DNA of 23,490 bases from JACJYE01 sp964432875 (GTDB lineage Bacteria > Bacteroidota > Bacteroidia > Chitinophagales > Saprospiraceae), in assembly GCA_964432875.1 (NCBI GenBank), contig CAYSPJ010000083.1, positions 1 through 23,490 on the forward strand, read 5' to 3'. Position 1 is the first letter of the stretch; the number at the start of each line of letters is the position of its first letter. The position numbers were made by a program, and so were the translations under genes. Of the stretch, positions 1 through 9,716 are shown piece by piece. The notes below the pieces were generated by a model. The model worked only from the letters and a program-made list of their open reading frames with translations. It searched no databases and was not told where the DNA came from.

Positions 1-44
1 TGTTAAGTTTTGAAACAATCACACACTTTTTTGCTTGTTTGCCC

Positions 45-84
45 ACTTTTTACTTTTTACTTTTTACTTTTTACTTTTTACTTC
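45..84. repeat. Heptanucleotide tandem repeat (ACTTTTT)x5
   Basis: Five perfect copies of ACTTTTT run from 45 to 79 and a partial sixth (ACTTC) ends at 84. A pyrimidine-rich stretch of CCCTCT-like units (about 98-124) follows, directly next to the stop codon of the minus-strand gene. The first 124 bases hold no gene I can support. On the minus strand the tract lies in the 3' flank of that gene. Low-complexity tracts of this kind can vary in length by slippage, but no function is visible. Confidence 0.85.
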
Positions 85-124
85 TTTTAAAACAGCCTCC
101 CCTCTCCCTGTCCCTCTCCCTCTC

Positions 125-365
125 CTACCGCACCACCACCCGCTCCGCCCCCAGCACCTGCCCATCGGCCACGTACTGCAGCACATACACCCCGGCGGGC
201 AGCCCCTGTAGCGGCAGCACGCTCGTGACCTCGTCAATAGGCCCCGCCGGCCAGGTGCGCAGCGGGCGGCCCTGCATATCCAGCAGCCGGAGCTGTGCGC
301 CCTGCCGCTGGGCGATGCGCTCGTCTTTGAGCAGCACGTAGAGCGCCTCAGCGGCCGGGTTGGGA
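125..365 (-). repeat. Sorting-domain cassette, copy 1 (241 bp)
   Basis: This stretch matches 1178-1418 base for base except at two positions (170 C versus 1223 T; 173 G versus 1226 A), both silent. The match starts within one base of the codon run for the PNP motif that opens the T9SS sorting domain and ends at the stop codon. The sequences diverge at once on either side, so the unit corresponds to a protein domain and not to a random block. Confidence 0.95.
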
Positions 366-1093
366 GCGACCGACAGCATGGGGCTGCCCCAATGCTGCTC
401 GGAGGTATGGGTCAGCATCAAGCTGCAGTCGGCGGCGATGTCGAGGGCGCAGTAGCGGTGCAAATAAAAAGCGCCTTTGGGTGTTGATATGGCATGAGTG
501 CCAAAAAAAAACAACCCTTTACTGAAGCCGATGCCTTCGATGAGGTATTCGTACAGCCCGACCATCGGCGTGCCGCAGCGCGTCACCCGCCGCGTTTTGC
601 CCCAGATGGAATCCAGATAGACGCTGTCCACGATGCACGGGAAGACCTCGATGAAAAAATCGTCCACCTGGCAGATGCCTTGGATGGTGTCGCCCGGCGC
701 GAAATTGAAATCGAGGATCAACTGCTCTGTGTCCGGATCGCACCCCTGATAATAAGGTGCCCCGCCAAATTTGAGCAGGAAGACCTGCCGGGCAGCCGTG
801 TCTTCGCGCAGCGCGCCAAACAGCGACTCGCCCAGGAGCCAGAAATCTCGCTGGTGCTGCTCATCCGTATCTTCCCCGTACAAATCCAGCAAGTAGAGCT
901 TGGCGTACGCCTGCCCGGCGATCAAGGTATCGCCGCCGATCCGATAGCCGAAGGGGGAAAAGCCGCCAAGCTGAGAGCTGGAGCGCCAGATCTGCCAGGT
1001 AGCCCCGGGCTTGACCAGCGGCTCATAGCCCTGCGCGCCCAGGCTGATGGCGCTGCTCAGGCTTAGCAATAAGGTGAAAAATAGTGGTCTCAT
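125..1093 (-). CDS. Secreted T9SS type A sorting domain protein, function unknown
   Basis: A 322-residue protein. An N-terminal signal peptide (about residues 1-20, MRPLFFTLLLSLSSAISLGAQ) is followed by a beta-rich body of about 220 residues that I cannot assign to an enzyme family. Its opening, with a PG-TW segment and a GDTLIAGQAYAKLY stretch, resembles uncharacterised exported proteins of Saprospiria. Residues from about 243 form a T9SS C-terminal sorting domain starting at PNPAAEAL and ending in a basic-hydrophobic VVVR tail, so export through the type IX system and surface attachment or release is expected. The body contains several cysteines that could form disulfides outside the cell. 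It is third in a minus-strand row of T9SS substrates, 84 bp after the preceding stop, with a strong hairpin in between. The sorting domain is nearly identical in DNA to that of the upstream neighbour. Confidence 0.85.
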   Translation of the reverse strand: MRPLFFTLLLSLSSAISLGAQGYEPLVKPGATWQIWRSSSQLGGFSPFGYRIGGDTLIAGQAYAKLYLLDLYGEDTDEQHQRDFWLLGESLFGALREDTAARQVFLLKFGGAPYYQGCDPDTEQLILDFNFAPGDTIQGICQVDDFFIEVFPCIVDSVYLDSIWGKTRRVTRCGTPMVGLYEYLIEGIGFSKGLFFFGTHAISTPKGAFYLHRYCALDIAADCSLMLTHTSEQHWGSPMLSVAPNPAAEALYVLLKDERIAQRQGAQLRLLDMQGRPLRTWPAGPIDEVTSVLPLQGLPAGVYVLQYVADGQVLGAERVVVR

Positions 1094-1131
1094 CTGTCTT
1101 GTGTTTTGTGGTTGTTGATTTGCATGTAGAG

Positions 1132-1164
1132 AGGGATGGCATCCCTCGAAGGGATGCCATCCCT
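1132..1164 (-). terminator. Nested perfect hairpin between two T9SS genes
   Basis: AGGGATGGCATCCCT (1132-1146), loop CGA, and AGGGATGCCATCCCT (1150-1164) form a perfect 15-bp stem. Each arm is itself an inverted repeat (AGGGATG/CATCCCT around one base), so a four-way cruciform is also possible. It lies after the stop at 1178 and before the start at 1093. There is no T-run, so it may attenuate or stabilise mRNA ends rather than act as a classical intrinsic terminator. Confidence 0.55.
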
Positions 1165-1177
1165 TGCCTACCCCGCC

Positions 1178-1418
1178 CTACCGCACCACCACCCGCTCCG
1201 CCCCCAGCACCTGCCCATCGGCTACATACTGCAGCACATACACCCCGGCGGGCAGCCCCTGTAGCGGCAGCACGCTCGTGACCTCGTCAATAGGCCCCGC
1301 CGGCCAGGTGCGCAGCGGGCGGCCCTGCATATCCAGCAGCCGGAGCTGTGCGCCCTGCCGCTGGGCGATGCGCTCGTCTTTGAGCAGCACGTAGAGCGCC
1401 TCAGCGGCCGGGTTGGGA
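1178..1418 (-). repeat. Sorting-domain cassette, copy 2 (241 bp)
   Basis: Second copy of the 241-bp segment at 125-365, offset by 1053 bp in direct orientation, with two silent differences. It codes for the last 79 residues plus stop of the propeller-like protein. Confidence 0.95.
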
Positions 1419-2758
1419 TAGAGGTGCAGCGCCGGGACGGGGGGCGCACCCGCCTCCCGCGTGCTCACGAGCTGGCAGCCGGGCACCAGGCAGCCGTGCT
1501 CGTCCACCCGCAGCAGCCAGCCCCGCTGCGTGGGCGGCATCGGCTCAAAAGGATACGAGACCTGGCCTGCCAGCAGATAGCCGCCGTCGGGCATCTCTTC
1601 CATATCATAGAGCTCGTGAATGTCGTATGACGTCCCTGGCTCTAAAAAACGCAGACGGCGGCTCCACAAGCTGTCCCCCTCCAGAGATACTTTGATCAGC
1701 CAGCCGTGCGAATCTGCTTCCGGCGGATTATCTGAAATAAGGGCACGCATATATCCTGTTATCAGATAGCCGCTCTGGTCTGACGCTTTAATGATTTTAT
1801 TCAAATCATGGTTGCCTACGGTAGTCGCTAACGGCTCCTCAAACCTCACGCTCCACTCCACCTGCCGCTGCGGGTTGAGCTTGTAGAGGTAGCCCGTGCT
1901 CCACTTGATGGCATTGCGGGAGGGGTTGACCACAAACTCCTCCCCCAGCAGTGTGGCGACAATGATGCTACCGTCGGGCTCGACGTAAAAAGCGGGCCGT
2001 CGGCCTTGCAGCAAACCAACCGGGCTGAGATACTCCCAGCGGACTTGCCCCTCTGTATCAATGGCGAAGATATGCGTCTGCGCCGTGAAGTTTTTTCTGG
2101 TGATGTTGGTATTTGAACGATAGCCCAATATAATGACCTCATCGCCCAAGATTTTCGCGCCGCAAGGTTCCTCGAACAGATCAGTGCCATATCTCCGGTG
2201 CCAGATAGCGCTGCCCGAGGTATCCACTTTCAACACCGTGATGTCGGTGTCAGCATTCGGGATGCTGGTCGCATAGTTGACCAGATAGATGTTTTGCTGC
2301 GCATCTTCAGCCAGGGCTTTGGTCATCACAAACGAAGCGGAAGGGTAGAAATAGCTCAGGTATTCCTTAGCGAAGACCGTGTCCCCTGCCGGCGTGAATT
2401 TCATGAGCAAAGCCCGCATCAGATCAGTCGTGCGGTATCCCGCCGCGAGCAGGTTGCCATCTGAGATGAAGGCCAGGTTGTTGTGCCAGAGCTGATAAGT
2501 GCCGGCCGAGTCCAAATATCCGATCGCCGATGCAGGGGTTCCATCGTGCCGCAGAGCAGCAAAGATGGCGCCGGTCCGATACGGCGGCATCGTGTCGGCG
2601 ATGATGCCCGTCGCATAGATCAGCGAATCCTCCACCTCGATGCTCGTCAAGACATTGGCGGCATAACCGAAATAATAGCGGTTGTTGAACAGTTCTTGCC
2701 CTGCAGCGCTGCTCGATACCCAACCAAGGACAATGTACAGCCATATTTTTCGATACAT
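1178..2758 (-). CDS. Secreted beta-propeller-like T9SS sorting domain protein
   Basis: A 526-residue protein with a signal peptide (about 1-20, ending ...SSAAGQ). The central 420 residues are built from recurring beta-strand blocks of the kind 'D..G...W...', 'GYL.TGY', 'DGG.LLAGQ' and 'GWL.KVS.EGDSLW', typical of delta-60/PQQ-like propeller repeats in Bacteroidota exported proteins. I see no catalytic motif. The block before the sorting domain ends with GWLLRVDEHGCLVPGC, a frequent end of this family's propeller. Residues from about 447 form a T9SS type A sorting domain that is the same cassette as in the next gene downstream. It starts 77 bp after the protease stop codon with no TAnnTTTG box visible between them, so it may be transcribed together with the protease gene. 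Its exact role is unknown. Confidence 0.85.
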   Translation of the reverse strand: MYRKIWLYIVLGWVSSSAAGQELFNNRYYFGYAANVLTSIEVEDSLIYATGIIADTMPPYRTGAIFAALRHDGTPASAIGYLDSAGTYQLWHNNLAFISDGNLLAAGYRTTDLMRALLMKFTPAGDTVFAKEYLSYFYPSASFVMTKALAEDAQQNIYLVNYATSIPNADTDITVLKVDTSGSAIWHRRYGTDLFEEPCGAKILGDEVIILGYRSNTNITRKNFTAQTHIFAIDTEGQVRWEYLSPVGLLQGRRPAFYVEPDGSIIVATLLGEEFVVNPSRNAIKWSTGYLYKLNPQRQVEWSVRFEEPLATTVGNHDLNKIIKASDQSGYLITGYMRALISDNPPEADSHGWLIKVSLEGDSLWSRRLRFLEPGTSYDIHELYDMEEMPDGGYLLAGQVSYPFEPMPPTQRGWLLRVDEHGCLVPGCQLVSTREAGAPPVPALHLYPNPAAEALYVLLKDERIAQRQGAQLRLLDMQGRPLRTWPAGPIDEVTSVLPLQGLPAGVYVLQYVADGQVLGAERVVVR

Positions 2759-2794
2759 ATTCTCTCCGGTTTTGGAAGGTGCCTAAAAATGTAA

Positions 2795-2820
2795 CCCAGA
2801 GGGCCGCGCGGCCCTCTGGG
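2795..2820 (-). terminator. 26-bp perfect palindrome after the protease gene
   Basis: CCCAGAGGGCCGC followed at once by its reverse complement GCGGCCCTCTGGG. GTA/TAC pairing outside extends it to about 2791-2824 with one mismatch. It sits between the protease stop (2836) and the next start (2758). No T-run follows, so termination is uncertain; a processing or mRNA-stabilising stem is equally possible. Confidence 0.5.
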
Positions 2821-2835
2821 CTACCGGGCGCGGCC

Positions 2836-5800
2836 TCACCGCGCGATGATCAGCTGATGCGCCTCGGCGCTGCCGTCGGGCAGCAGCAGGAGGTAGAGAT
2901 ACATGCCTGCGGGCCAGCTGCGGCTGTCCCAGCGTGCCTCCGTCTGGCCAGCCTCGAGGCGCAGGGCTTCGACGAGCTTGCCCTCCAAGGTGCGGATCTG
3001 CAGCTCGGCGGCCGACGCCTCATCCGGCAGGGCGAAGCGGAAGGCTACCTCCCCGCTGGCCGGGTTGGGGAAGGCCGACACCCGCTGCGGCTTGAGCCTC
3101 GGCGCTGCCGCAGGGCTGCCCTCTGCCGACATGACGATGGCCTGGATGCCGCCAGGCAGCAGCGGCTCTTGATAAGCCCCCATGCCGTAGAAGCTGTTGA
3201 GGGCGTTCTGCGCCAGCACCCCCGCTTTCGCCTCCCGATAGCCCGCGATCTCTTCCAATTGGGCGATTTGAGCCTGGCTGAGCTCGTGCCAGCCGAGCCC
3301 CTGGCTAGCCCGCTCGATCTCCAGCAGCTTCAGCGCCCACATCAAGTGGTGCTCGGCGGCCATGCCGTGGCTCTGCTGCAGCGCTTGCAGCACCGCCAAG
3401 GCAGCGGCGGTATCCTGCGCCGCCAAGCTGGCATCCAAGCTTTGGTATGCCGCTTCCACGCTCATCTTGGCGGCAGCCCAGTAGCGGATGCTGTCGAGCT
3501 GCCAGTGCGAGGTGTCGCTGAGATAGTGGCGCAGCAGCAGGTTGGCGCCTCGGTGCAAGGCCCCGTATTGCTGAGCCAAACTGCGCTCCAGCGTATCCCG
3601 GGGCGTGCTCCGGCTGCGGGCAGCCGCCAATGTATCTAGAGCGGTGGGCGAAAAGATGCCGCTCTCCAAAATCTGCATCCAATTGCGGGCCGGCTTCAAA
3701 GCCTCGGGGTTGAGCTTGAGCACCTCCACTTTTTGGGCCTCGCTCAGCAGGGCATTGGCCGCCACCTGCTTCAGCACCTCTGCGGAAAGATAGGGCGAGG
3801 CGGCCAGCAGCTCGCCCAGGCGCGCCTCCAGGTTCTGCGCCGTGATGCCCGCCACCTTGCCCTTCAGCTCGGGGGTATCTCCATCGTCCAGCAGCGCCAA
3901 ATAGGCTTGGTAAGCCTGGCTGAAAGCCGCGCGGCCCTGCTCGGCCTGCTGGATGTGCTCGCCCAGCTCATCCTGGGGGAATGGGGGTTCTTTTGGGGTG
4001 CGCGAACACGTATTCGCTTCGGCGACAATTTTTTCTACCAACCCTTGCGGATAGCAGAGGGGTTCTTCGGCGCCGCCAGAGGCGCCATCATGATAATGGT
4101 ATTGGATCATCCCGGAGCTATTCGAATTGTCGATATGGCGGAAAGGCATGCCGATGCAAGCCAGCCCGGTAAAAGTATTGCCCGCTGCCACGCCCTCGGG
4201 ATCGATCTGCCGGAACGCGATAGCGCCCTGCTCTACCGCAAAATCAGTAGCATTGGGGGCTTCTGCGCCGTTTTGGTTGCAGAGGTAGGTCAAACCAGTC
4301 GCTAACAAGGCATCCTCATTTAGCCCATTAGCCAAGTTGGCGAAATCCAACCCGTCGAATTCGTTGGCGAAGAACTCGTTGTAGTCGCCCAGCGGCAAGC
4401 CGGTGTCGAAGCTGATGTTGGTATGCCGCGCGCAGATACCGATCTTGGCGGCGGCGGGGCCTTGGCCGTAGAACCGGTTCCCCTCGACGATGAAGCCCGA
4501 GGAGCGGTCGATGAAAACCCCAGACTGCGCGCCGACATTGCCGATGCCGCTCACGGGGCGGTCGAAGCCGCCGACCCTGAAGACATTATCCTGGGCGGAG
4601 AAGTTGTCCACGCCCCGCGCGCTCAGGCCCACGTAGTTATCCACGAACTCCGACTCGCGCAGGGTGAAGGTGTACAGCCCATTGAGGTTGTTAGCATTGA
4701 TGCCGAATACCAGCCCGCTGAACTGACAGCCCCGCACATGGTATTGGGCGTTGGCAGAATAGATCCCGGCCCCGGCGGTGATGTTGTTGGGGATGGCGAT
4801 CGCCCCGCTGCGCTCGTCGGAGAAGGCACAATCGGCGATATGGATGCCCCGCACTTGGTACAGCCCGATGTGGGCGCTGAAATACGGAGCGAGGAATTCG
4901 CTGGCCGGGAAGCCCTCGTCCACCGTGAAGGAACAGCCTTGGATGACGCTGCGGTTGCGCCAGCGGGGCTGCGATCCAACGGGCAAGAAGTTCTCATAGT
5001 CCCAAAAGCTGATGGCGCGATGGTTGTTGCGGAAATGCGCCCCCTCTGCACGCAGGATGCCGCCCCCCCAAATCGCCGGGTGGCGGCGGTGCAGCGACAC
5101 GCCAATCTCCGCCAATTCTACGAGCGCGCCGTTCTTGAGCTCGACCACGCCTTGCTGGCTCTCATCGAATTGGGAAGCGCTAGGGGTGCCGAACACCTCG
5201 ATGCCCCCCCACTTCTTGTTGTCGCAACCTACGGTCAGCCGGCCGCCATCGACGATGAGCTTGCCGCCTTGCTCCACCACGAGGCGGCTGCCCTCATGGC
5301 CGAACCGCACCGTAGAAGCCACCGTCAAGGTCACGCCTGCCTTGATGACCACATCGCCGTTGAACGTGCGGGAGTAATCCCAGTGCTCGTCCTCGGTCAC
5401 GACCTTGCCTCCGGCAGCCCCCTGCGCGGCCAAGACCGCCTCATAAGCGCAAAGATGGCCAGCCCCCATAATCCCAGGGTCATAATTATTGGGGTTGATG
5501 TTGGGCTTGGCGGTCTTTTTCAGTATCTCTTCTATCTCGTGGCCTTCCAGGCAAGGGTTCACGCTCAGCATCAGAGCGGCCGTGCCCGCCACCATGGGCG
5601 CCGCCAGCGAAGTGCCGTTGCCTATGCCCCCCCCGCCGCGCTCGATGCGATAATGATCCCGACCTGGAGCGCTCAGATCGACCCATTGGTTTTTGGGGCT
5701 ATTCATTGGTATGTGCGTATTGAACATGTGCGCGGTCACATTCACTACGCCAGGGATGTCGGCATAGGCTGAATGGGAGTTAAATCCAGTGAAACTGGGC

Positions 5801-6714
5801 GGTCCGGCCGCCACTACGAGCAGCGCCCCCGATCCCGTAATTTCCCTGACTGCCTCTACCTGCGTAGGGGGGATGGGTATAGGGGTAGCTGGATTGGGAT
5901 GGGAAATGCCCGACCAGCTCACGTTCATGATCCGGATGCCATCGAGGTACGCTTGCCAGAGGGCGTTGAATGGGTTGCCTGTGCATCCTCCACCACTGAT
6001 AGGGCTGGCACCCTCCACTACATAACCAGCGACCCTGGCTTTGTTCGCTATCCCTGCCGAAAAACCATCGGCATTGACATTTGAGGCCATCATGCCCGCC
6101 ACTTGGGTGCCGTGGTAACAGCCAGGCAATACATTGCTGTCATCGCCGACCTTATAAGCGATTTTTCCGCTCAGATCCGGGTGGCCCTCGTCGAATTCCG
6201 TGTCGATAATTGCCACCTTGATCGCGGGGTCGCCTTCTGTGATCGTCCAGGCACAGGGAGCTCCGGTCAGATCAATCCCCCAAGCCGTCCCATCCACGAC
6301 TGCTGGGTCAGTGACCCCGACTGGGTCAGCGCATCCGTCGCAATCCCCGGGCAGCATCAGGCCATCCATGGGCAGATGGCCCCTGCCCTGCGCGCCGAGC
6401 GTCTGATAATAAGGTGCAAGCTCTATTTTTGAAAACAATCCAGTGGATTCCAGAGCCGCTTTGAGCATGAACACATCTCCATCCAAATGGATTTCATGTG
6501 CCCCTTGCAAAACCGGCGACTGCGCACCGGGGAAAGACTCCAGATAAGCCACGGCATCATAGCTTGCCAGGAGCGCGTTCAGGCTCGGGTTGCCAGTGGT
6601 AAGCCCATTTACTGGGCACGACGAGCTGTCGATGGGATAGACGTAAAGGAAGCCCTCTGCCGTGCCTTGCCCCGACACCGCGACAGGGATTGCCGAAATA
6701 GCGAGGAGTGCCAT
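2836..6714 (-). CDS. S8 (subtilisin) serine protease with beta-helix region and T9SS sorting domain
   Basis: An exported subtilase of 1292 residues if started at 6714. The triad is visible: Asp in AIIDTEFD (codon 6202-6204), His in YHGTQVAG (6112-6114) and Ser in GNGTSLAAPM (5608-5610), giving D171, H201 and S369 from this start. After the protease domain come right-handed beta-helix-like repeats (roughly nt 5350-4330), an alpha-helical stretch (about 4000-3100), and a T9SS sorting domain opening with FPNPASGE and ending LIIAR. The start is uncertain. The frame stays open to an ATG at 6888, but that adds a THTHTH run coded by the (AC)13 tract and pushes the hydrophobic signal segment (LFMALLAISAIPVAV) to residue 55. 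No ATG, GTG or TTG lies in frame between 6888 and 6714. It is first in the row of three T9SS genes. Confidence 0.85.
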   Translation of the reverse strand: MALLAISAIPVAVSGQGTAEGFLYVYPIDSSSCPVNGLTTGNPSLNALLASYDAVAYLESFPGAQSPVLQGAHEIHLDGDVFMLKAALESTGLFSKIELAPYYQTLGAQGRGHLPMDGLMLPGDCDGCADPVGVTDPAVVDGTAWGIDLTGAPCAWTITEGDPAIKVAIIDTEFDEGHPDLSGKIAYKVGDDSNVLPGCYHGTQVAGMMASNVNADGFSAGIANKARVAGYVVEGASPISGGGCTGNPFNALWQAYLDGIRIMNVSWSGISHPNPATPIPIPPTQVEAVREITGSGALLVVAAGPPSFTGFNSHSAYADIPGVVNVTAHMFNTHIPMNSPKNQWVDLSAPGRDHYRIERGGGGIGNGTSLAAPMVAGTAALMLSVNPCLEGHEIEEILKKTAKPNINPNNYDPGIMGAGHLCAYEAVLAAQGAAGGKVVTEDEHWDYSRTFNGDVVIKAGVTLTVASTVRFGHEGSRLVVEQGGKLIVDGGRLTVGCDNKKWGGIEVFGTPSASQFDESQQGVVELKNGALVELAEIGVSLHRRHPAIWGGGILRAEGAHFRNNHRAISFWDYENFLPVGSQPRWRNRSVIQGCSFTVDEGFPASEFLAPYFSAHIGLYQVRGIHIADCAFSDERSGAIAIPNNITAGAGIYSANAQYHVRGCQFSGLVFGINANNLNGLYTFTLRESEFVDNYVGLSARGVDNFSAQDNVFRVGGFDRPVSGIGNVGAQSGVFIDRSSGFIVEGNRFYGQGPAAAKIGICARHTNISFDTGLPLGDYNEFFANEFDGLDFANLANGLNEDALLATGLTYLCNQNGAEAPNATDFAVEQGAIAFRQIDPEGVAAGNTFTGLACIGMPFRHIDNSNSSGMIQYHYHDGASGGAEEPLCYPQGLVEKIVAEANTCSRTPKEPPFPQDELGEHIQQAEQGRAAFSQAYQAYLALLDDGDTPELKGKVAGITAQNLEARLGELLAASPYLSAEVLKQVAANALLSEAQKVEVLKLNPEALKPARNWMQILESGIFSPTALDTLAAARSRSTPRDTLERSLAQQYGALHRGANLLLRHYLSDTSHWQLDSIRYWAAAKMSVEAAYQSLDASLAAQDTAAALAVLQALQQSHGMAAEHHLMWALKLLEIERASQGLGWHELSQAQIAQLEEIAGYREAKAGVLAQNALNSFYGMGAYQEPLLPGGIQAIVMSAEGSPAAAPRLKPQRVSAFPNPASGEVAFRFALPDEASAAELQIRTLEGKLVEALRLEAGQTEARWDSRSWPAGMYLYLLLLPDGSAEAHQLIIAR

Positions 6715-6810
6715 AAACAGTGAGGATTTTAACCAATCGCCTGCTTTGCCTGCCAGCCAGCCTAAGCACTTCTGCTTCCTGCAACTGGATGGCGACCTAA
6801 GCCAAACATT

Positions 6811-6836
6811 GTGTGTGTGTGTGTGTGTGTGTGTGT
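6811..6836. repeat. (GT)13 dinucleotide tract
   Basis: Thirteen perfect GT units on the plus strand, (AC)13 on the strand of the protease gene. It lies about 97 bases before the preferred protease ATG (6714), or inside the coding region if translation begins at 6888. Perfect dinucleotide tracts of this length are rare in bacterial chromosomes and are prone to slippage. Confidence 0.97.
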
Positions 6837-7056
6837 AAACACGCCCCGCCAGCGAGCGGTGGGAAACGGAGTGGAGATGTGGATCCATAATATCAGGAGT
6901 TTTGGTGAAAAAATCTGCTTCGGGATGCCGGGGCAGCTAATCCAATGATATTCGGTTTTTTTATGCGGCTGCGCAGTAAATATACAGACAATAACGCAAT
7001 GCCGATATTTTTTTTTAATCTTTTGCAAACTAGCGACAATTCTTGCCAGCCCCCCC

Positions 7057-7102
7057 ACTTTCGGGAAGTTCTCCCCAGCCAGCCCCAGTACTTCCCGAAA
7101 GT
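7057..7102. repeat. Gapped inverted repeat, family copy A
   Basis: ACTTTCGGGAAGT (7057-7069) and ACTTCCCGAAAGT (7090-7102) are perfect reverse complements, 13 bp each, 20 bp apart. The same motif recurs at 7192-7226 and 12866-12914. Each arm is itself nearly palindromic. Reading outward, each arm is CTTCCCGAAAGT facing the gene it precedes. Possible operator for an unknown regulator. Confidence 0.8.
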
Positions 7103-7186
7103 TGTTGAGGTACGCTCACCACGCCCCTCCATTTTAACGACGCCAGCGGGCCAAGGGAAGGGGATACATTATCCCCGCCTCCGGAC

Positions 7187-7226
7187 AACTCTCGGGAAGC
7201 TAGGAAAAGCGCGGCGAGCTTCCCGA
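7187..7226. repeat. Gapped inverted repeat, family copy B
   Basis: TCGGGAAGCT (7192-7201) pairs perfectly with AGCTTCCCGA (7217-7226), 15 bp apart. The left arm extends to 7187 and on the minus strand reads CTTCCCGAGAGTTG, one base off the family consensus CTTCCCGAAAGTTG. The right arm ends 10 bp before the -7 box at 7237, so a protein bound here would cover the -33 region of the ABC-F promoter. Confidence 0.75.
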
Positions 7227-7236
7227 AAAAAAAGCG

Positions 7237-7244
7237 TACCTTTG
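7237..7244 (+). promoter_or_regulatory. Candidate Bacteroidota -7 box for the ABC-F gene
   Basis: TACCTTTG matches TAnnTTTG exactly and lies 29 bp before the ATG at 7274. No clear TTG -33 box is seen at the expected distance; that space is taken by the inverted-repeat arm and an A-run. Confidence 0.6.
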
Positions 7245-7273
7245 CCGCCGAATTCAAAATACCACCATTCAAT

Positions 7274-8911
<1,638 letters not shown>

Positions 8912-9044
8912 GGGCTGCTGCGCTATTCATCAACAGTTTTTCGCCAGGACTTAGCGATGGCTGGCCCTGCCCGATCAGCCACTGACTTGGAAATGATAGA
9001 AGCGATCAAGGTGCAGGCGATAAATAATTAAAAAATATACCGCT

Positions 9045-9602
9045 ATGGCAACGCGTAAAACCAGCCCCCCCAACCGGGCACAACGCCGACAAGCCGGGCA
9101 AGGCAAGCGCCGCAAACTCGCATGGCTCATGCTGGCCCTGGCCATCCCCATCCTCATTGGCTTAATCTTCATTGCTATGCCTAAATCAACCAAGTCCCCG
9201 TCTGCCGGGCCTACCTTCACCAAGCAAGGCGAACTACAATTCCTGAGCGGCACCGACGGGCAGCTCATCAAAAAAATAGATATTGAAATCAAGCAAGACG
9301 ACTACGGGCGGCAGCAGGGCATGATGTGGCGGCGCTCGATGGAAGAAAGCCAAGGTATGCTCTTCATCATGGAGCGGGCTGAGCCACAAACCTTTTGGAT
9401 GCTGAATACCTTCGTCTCGCTCGATATCCTCTTCGTAGACGAGCAGTTTCGTATCGTCAACATCCGCGAACGGGCCGAGCCGCAATCATTAGGGCCCCAG
9501 TCTTCCACCGGGCCGGCGCTCTACGTAGTAGAGGTAGTGGCTGGCTTTTGCGAAAAACATGGCGTCAAGGCAGGCGATATGATCCGTTTTGAACCGCTGT
9601 GA
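9045..9602 (+). CDS. DUF192 domain protein, membrane-anchored
   Basis: 185 residues. A basic N-terminus (residues 1-24, rich in Arg and Lys) precedes one membrane helix (about 25-45, LAWLMLALAIPILIGLIFIAM region), so the C-terminal domain should face the periplasm. Residues about 70-185 match DUF192: QQGMMWRRSM, GMLFIMERAEPQTFWMLN, LDILFVDE, and a C-terminal GDMIRF. The family forms a small beta-barrel of unknown biochemical role, often membrane-anchored or secreted. It lies 133 bp after the ABC-F gene on the same strand with only a weak possible stem between, so co-transcription is possible. An AT-rich stretch directly before the ATG fits Bacteroidota initiation. Confidence 0.88.
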   Translation: MATRKTSPPNRAQRRQAGQGKRRKLAWLMLALAIPILIGLIFIAMPKSTKSPSAGPTFTKQGELQFLSGTDGQLIKKIDIEIKQDDYGRQQGMMWRRSMEESQGMLFIMERAEPQTFWMLNTFVSLDILFVDEQFRIVNIRERAEPQSLGPQSSTGPALYVVEVVAGFCEKHGVKAGDMIRFEPL

Positions 9603-9610
9603 CAAAAAAA

Positions 9611-9651
9611 CGAGCGGCCGCATGTTTCTGCTTGGAACATGCGGCCGCTCG
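9611..9651. terminator. Bidirectional hairpin terminator between convergent genes
   Basis: CGAGCGGCCGCATGTT (9611-9626) and AACATGCGGCCGCTCG (9636-9651) form a perfect 16-bp stem with a 9-base loop. On the minus strand it is followed by a run of seven T, a good intrinsic terminator for the OmpA-family gene; on the plus strand the tail is GTTCTGTTT, a weaker one for the DUF192 gene. Confidence 0.88.
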
Positions 9652-9716
9652 GTTCTGTTTGAAAAGCTATTACTGGCCTGGCAACTAGCCTATCTGCCAG
9701 CCTTCATCCAAATGGA

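Larger units (their letters stand above)
6889..7273. other. Divergent intergenic region between protease and ABC-F genes
   Basis: 385 bp with no supportable gene. It holds an AT-rich stretch with a T9 run (about 7009-7017), two gapped inverted repeats of one family (7057-7102 and 7192-7226), and the candidate promoter of the ABC-F gene. On the minus strand TAGTTTG (7025-7031) resembles a -7 box one base short and could serve the protease gene. Confidence 0.7.

Noticed and set aside
4423..5772. A 449-codon open frame on the plus strand opposite the protease gene
   Set aside because: The opposite strand carries a clear S8/beta-helix protein with a full catalytic triad; the plus-strand frame has no recognisable motif and is a by-product of high GC.
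6715..6888. Extending the protease to the ATG at 6888
   Set aside because: The extension contains a Thr-His run coded by the dinucleotide tract and would bury the signal peptide at residue 55; not preferred, though not excluded.
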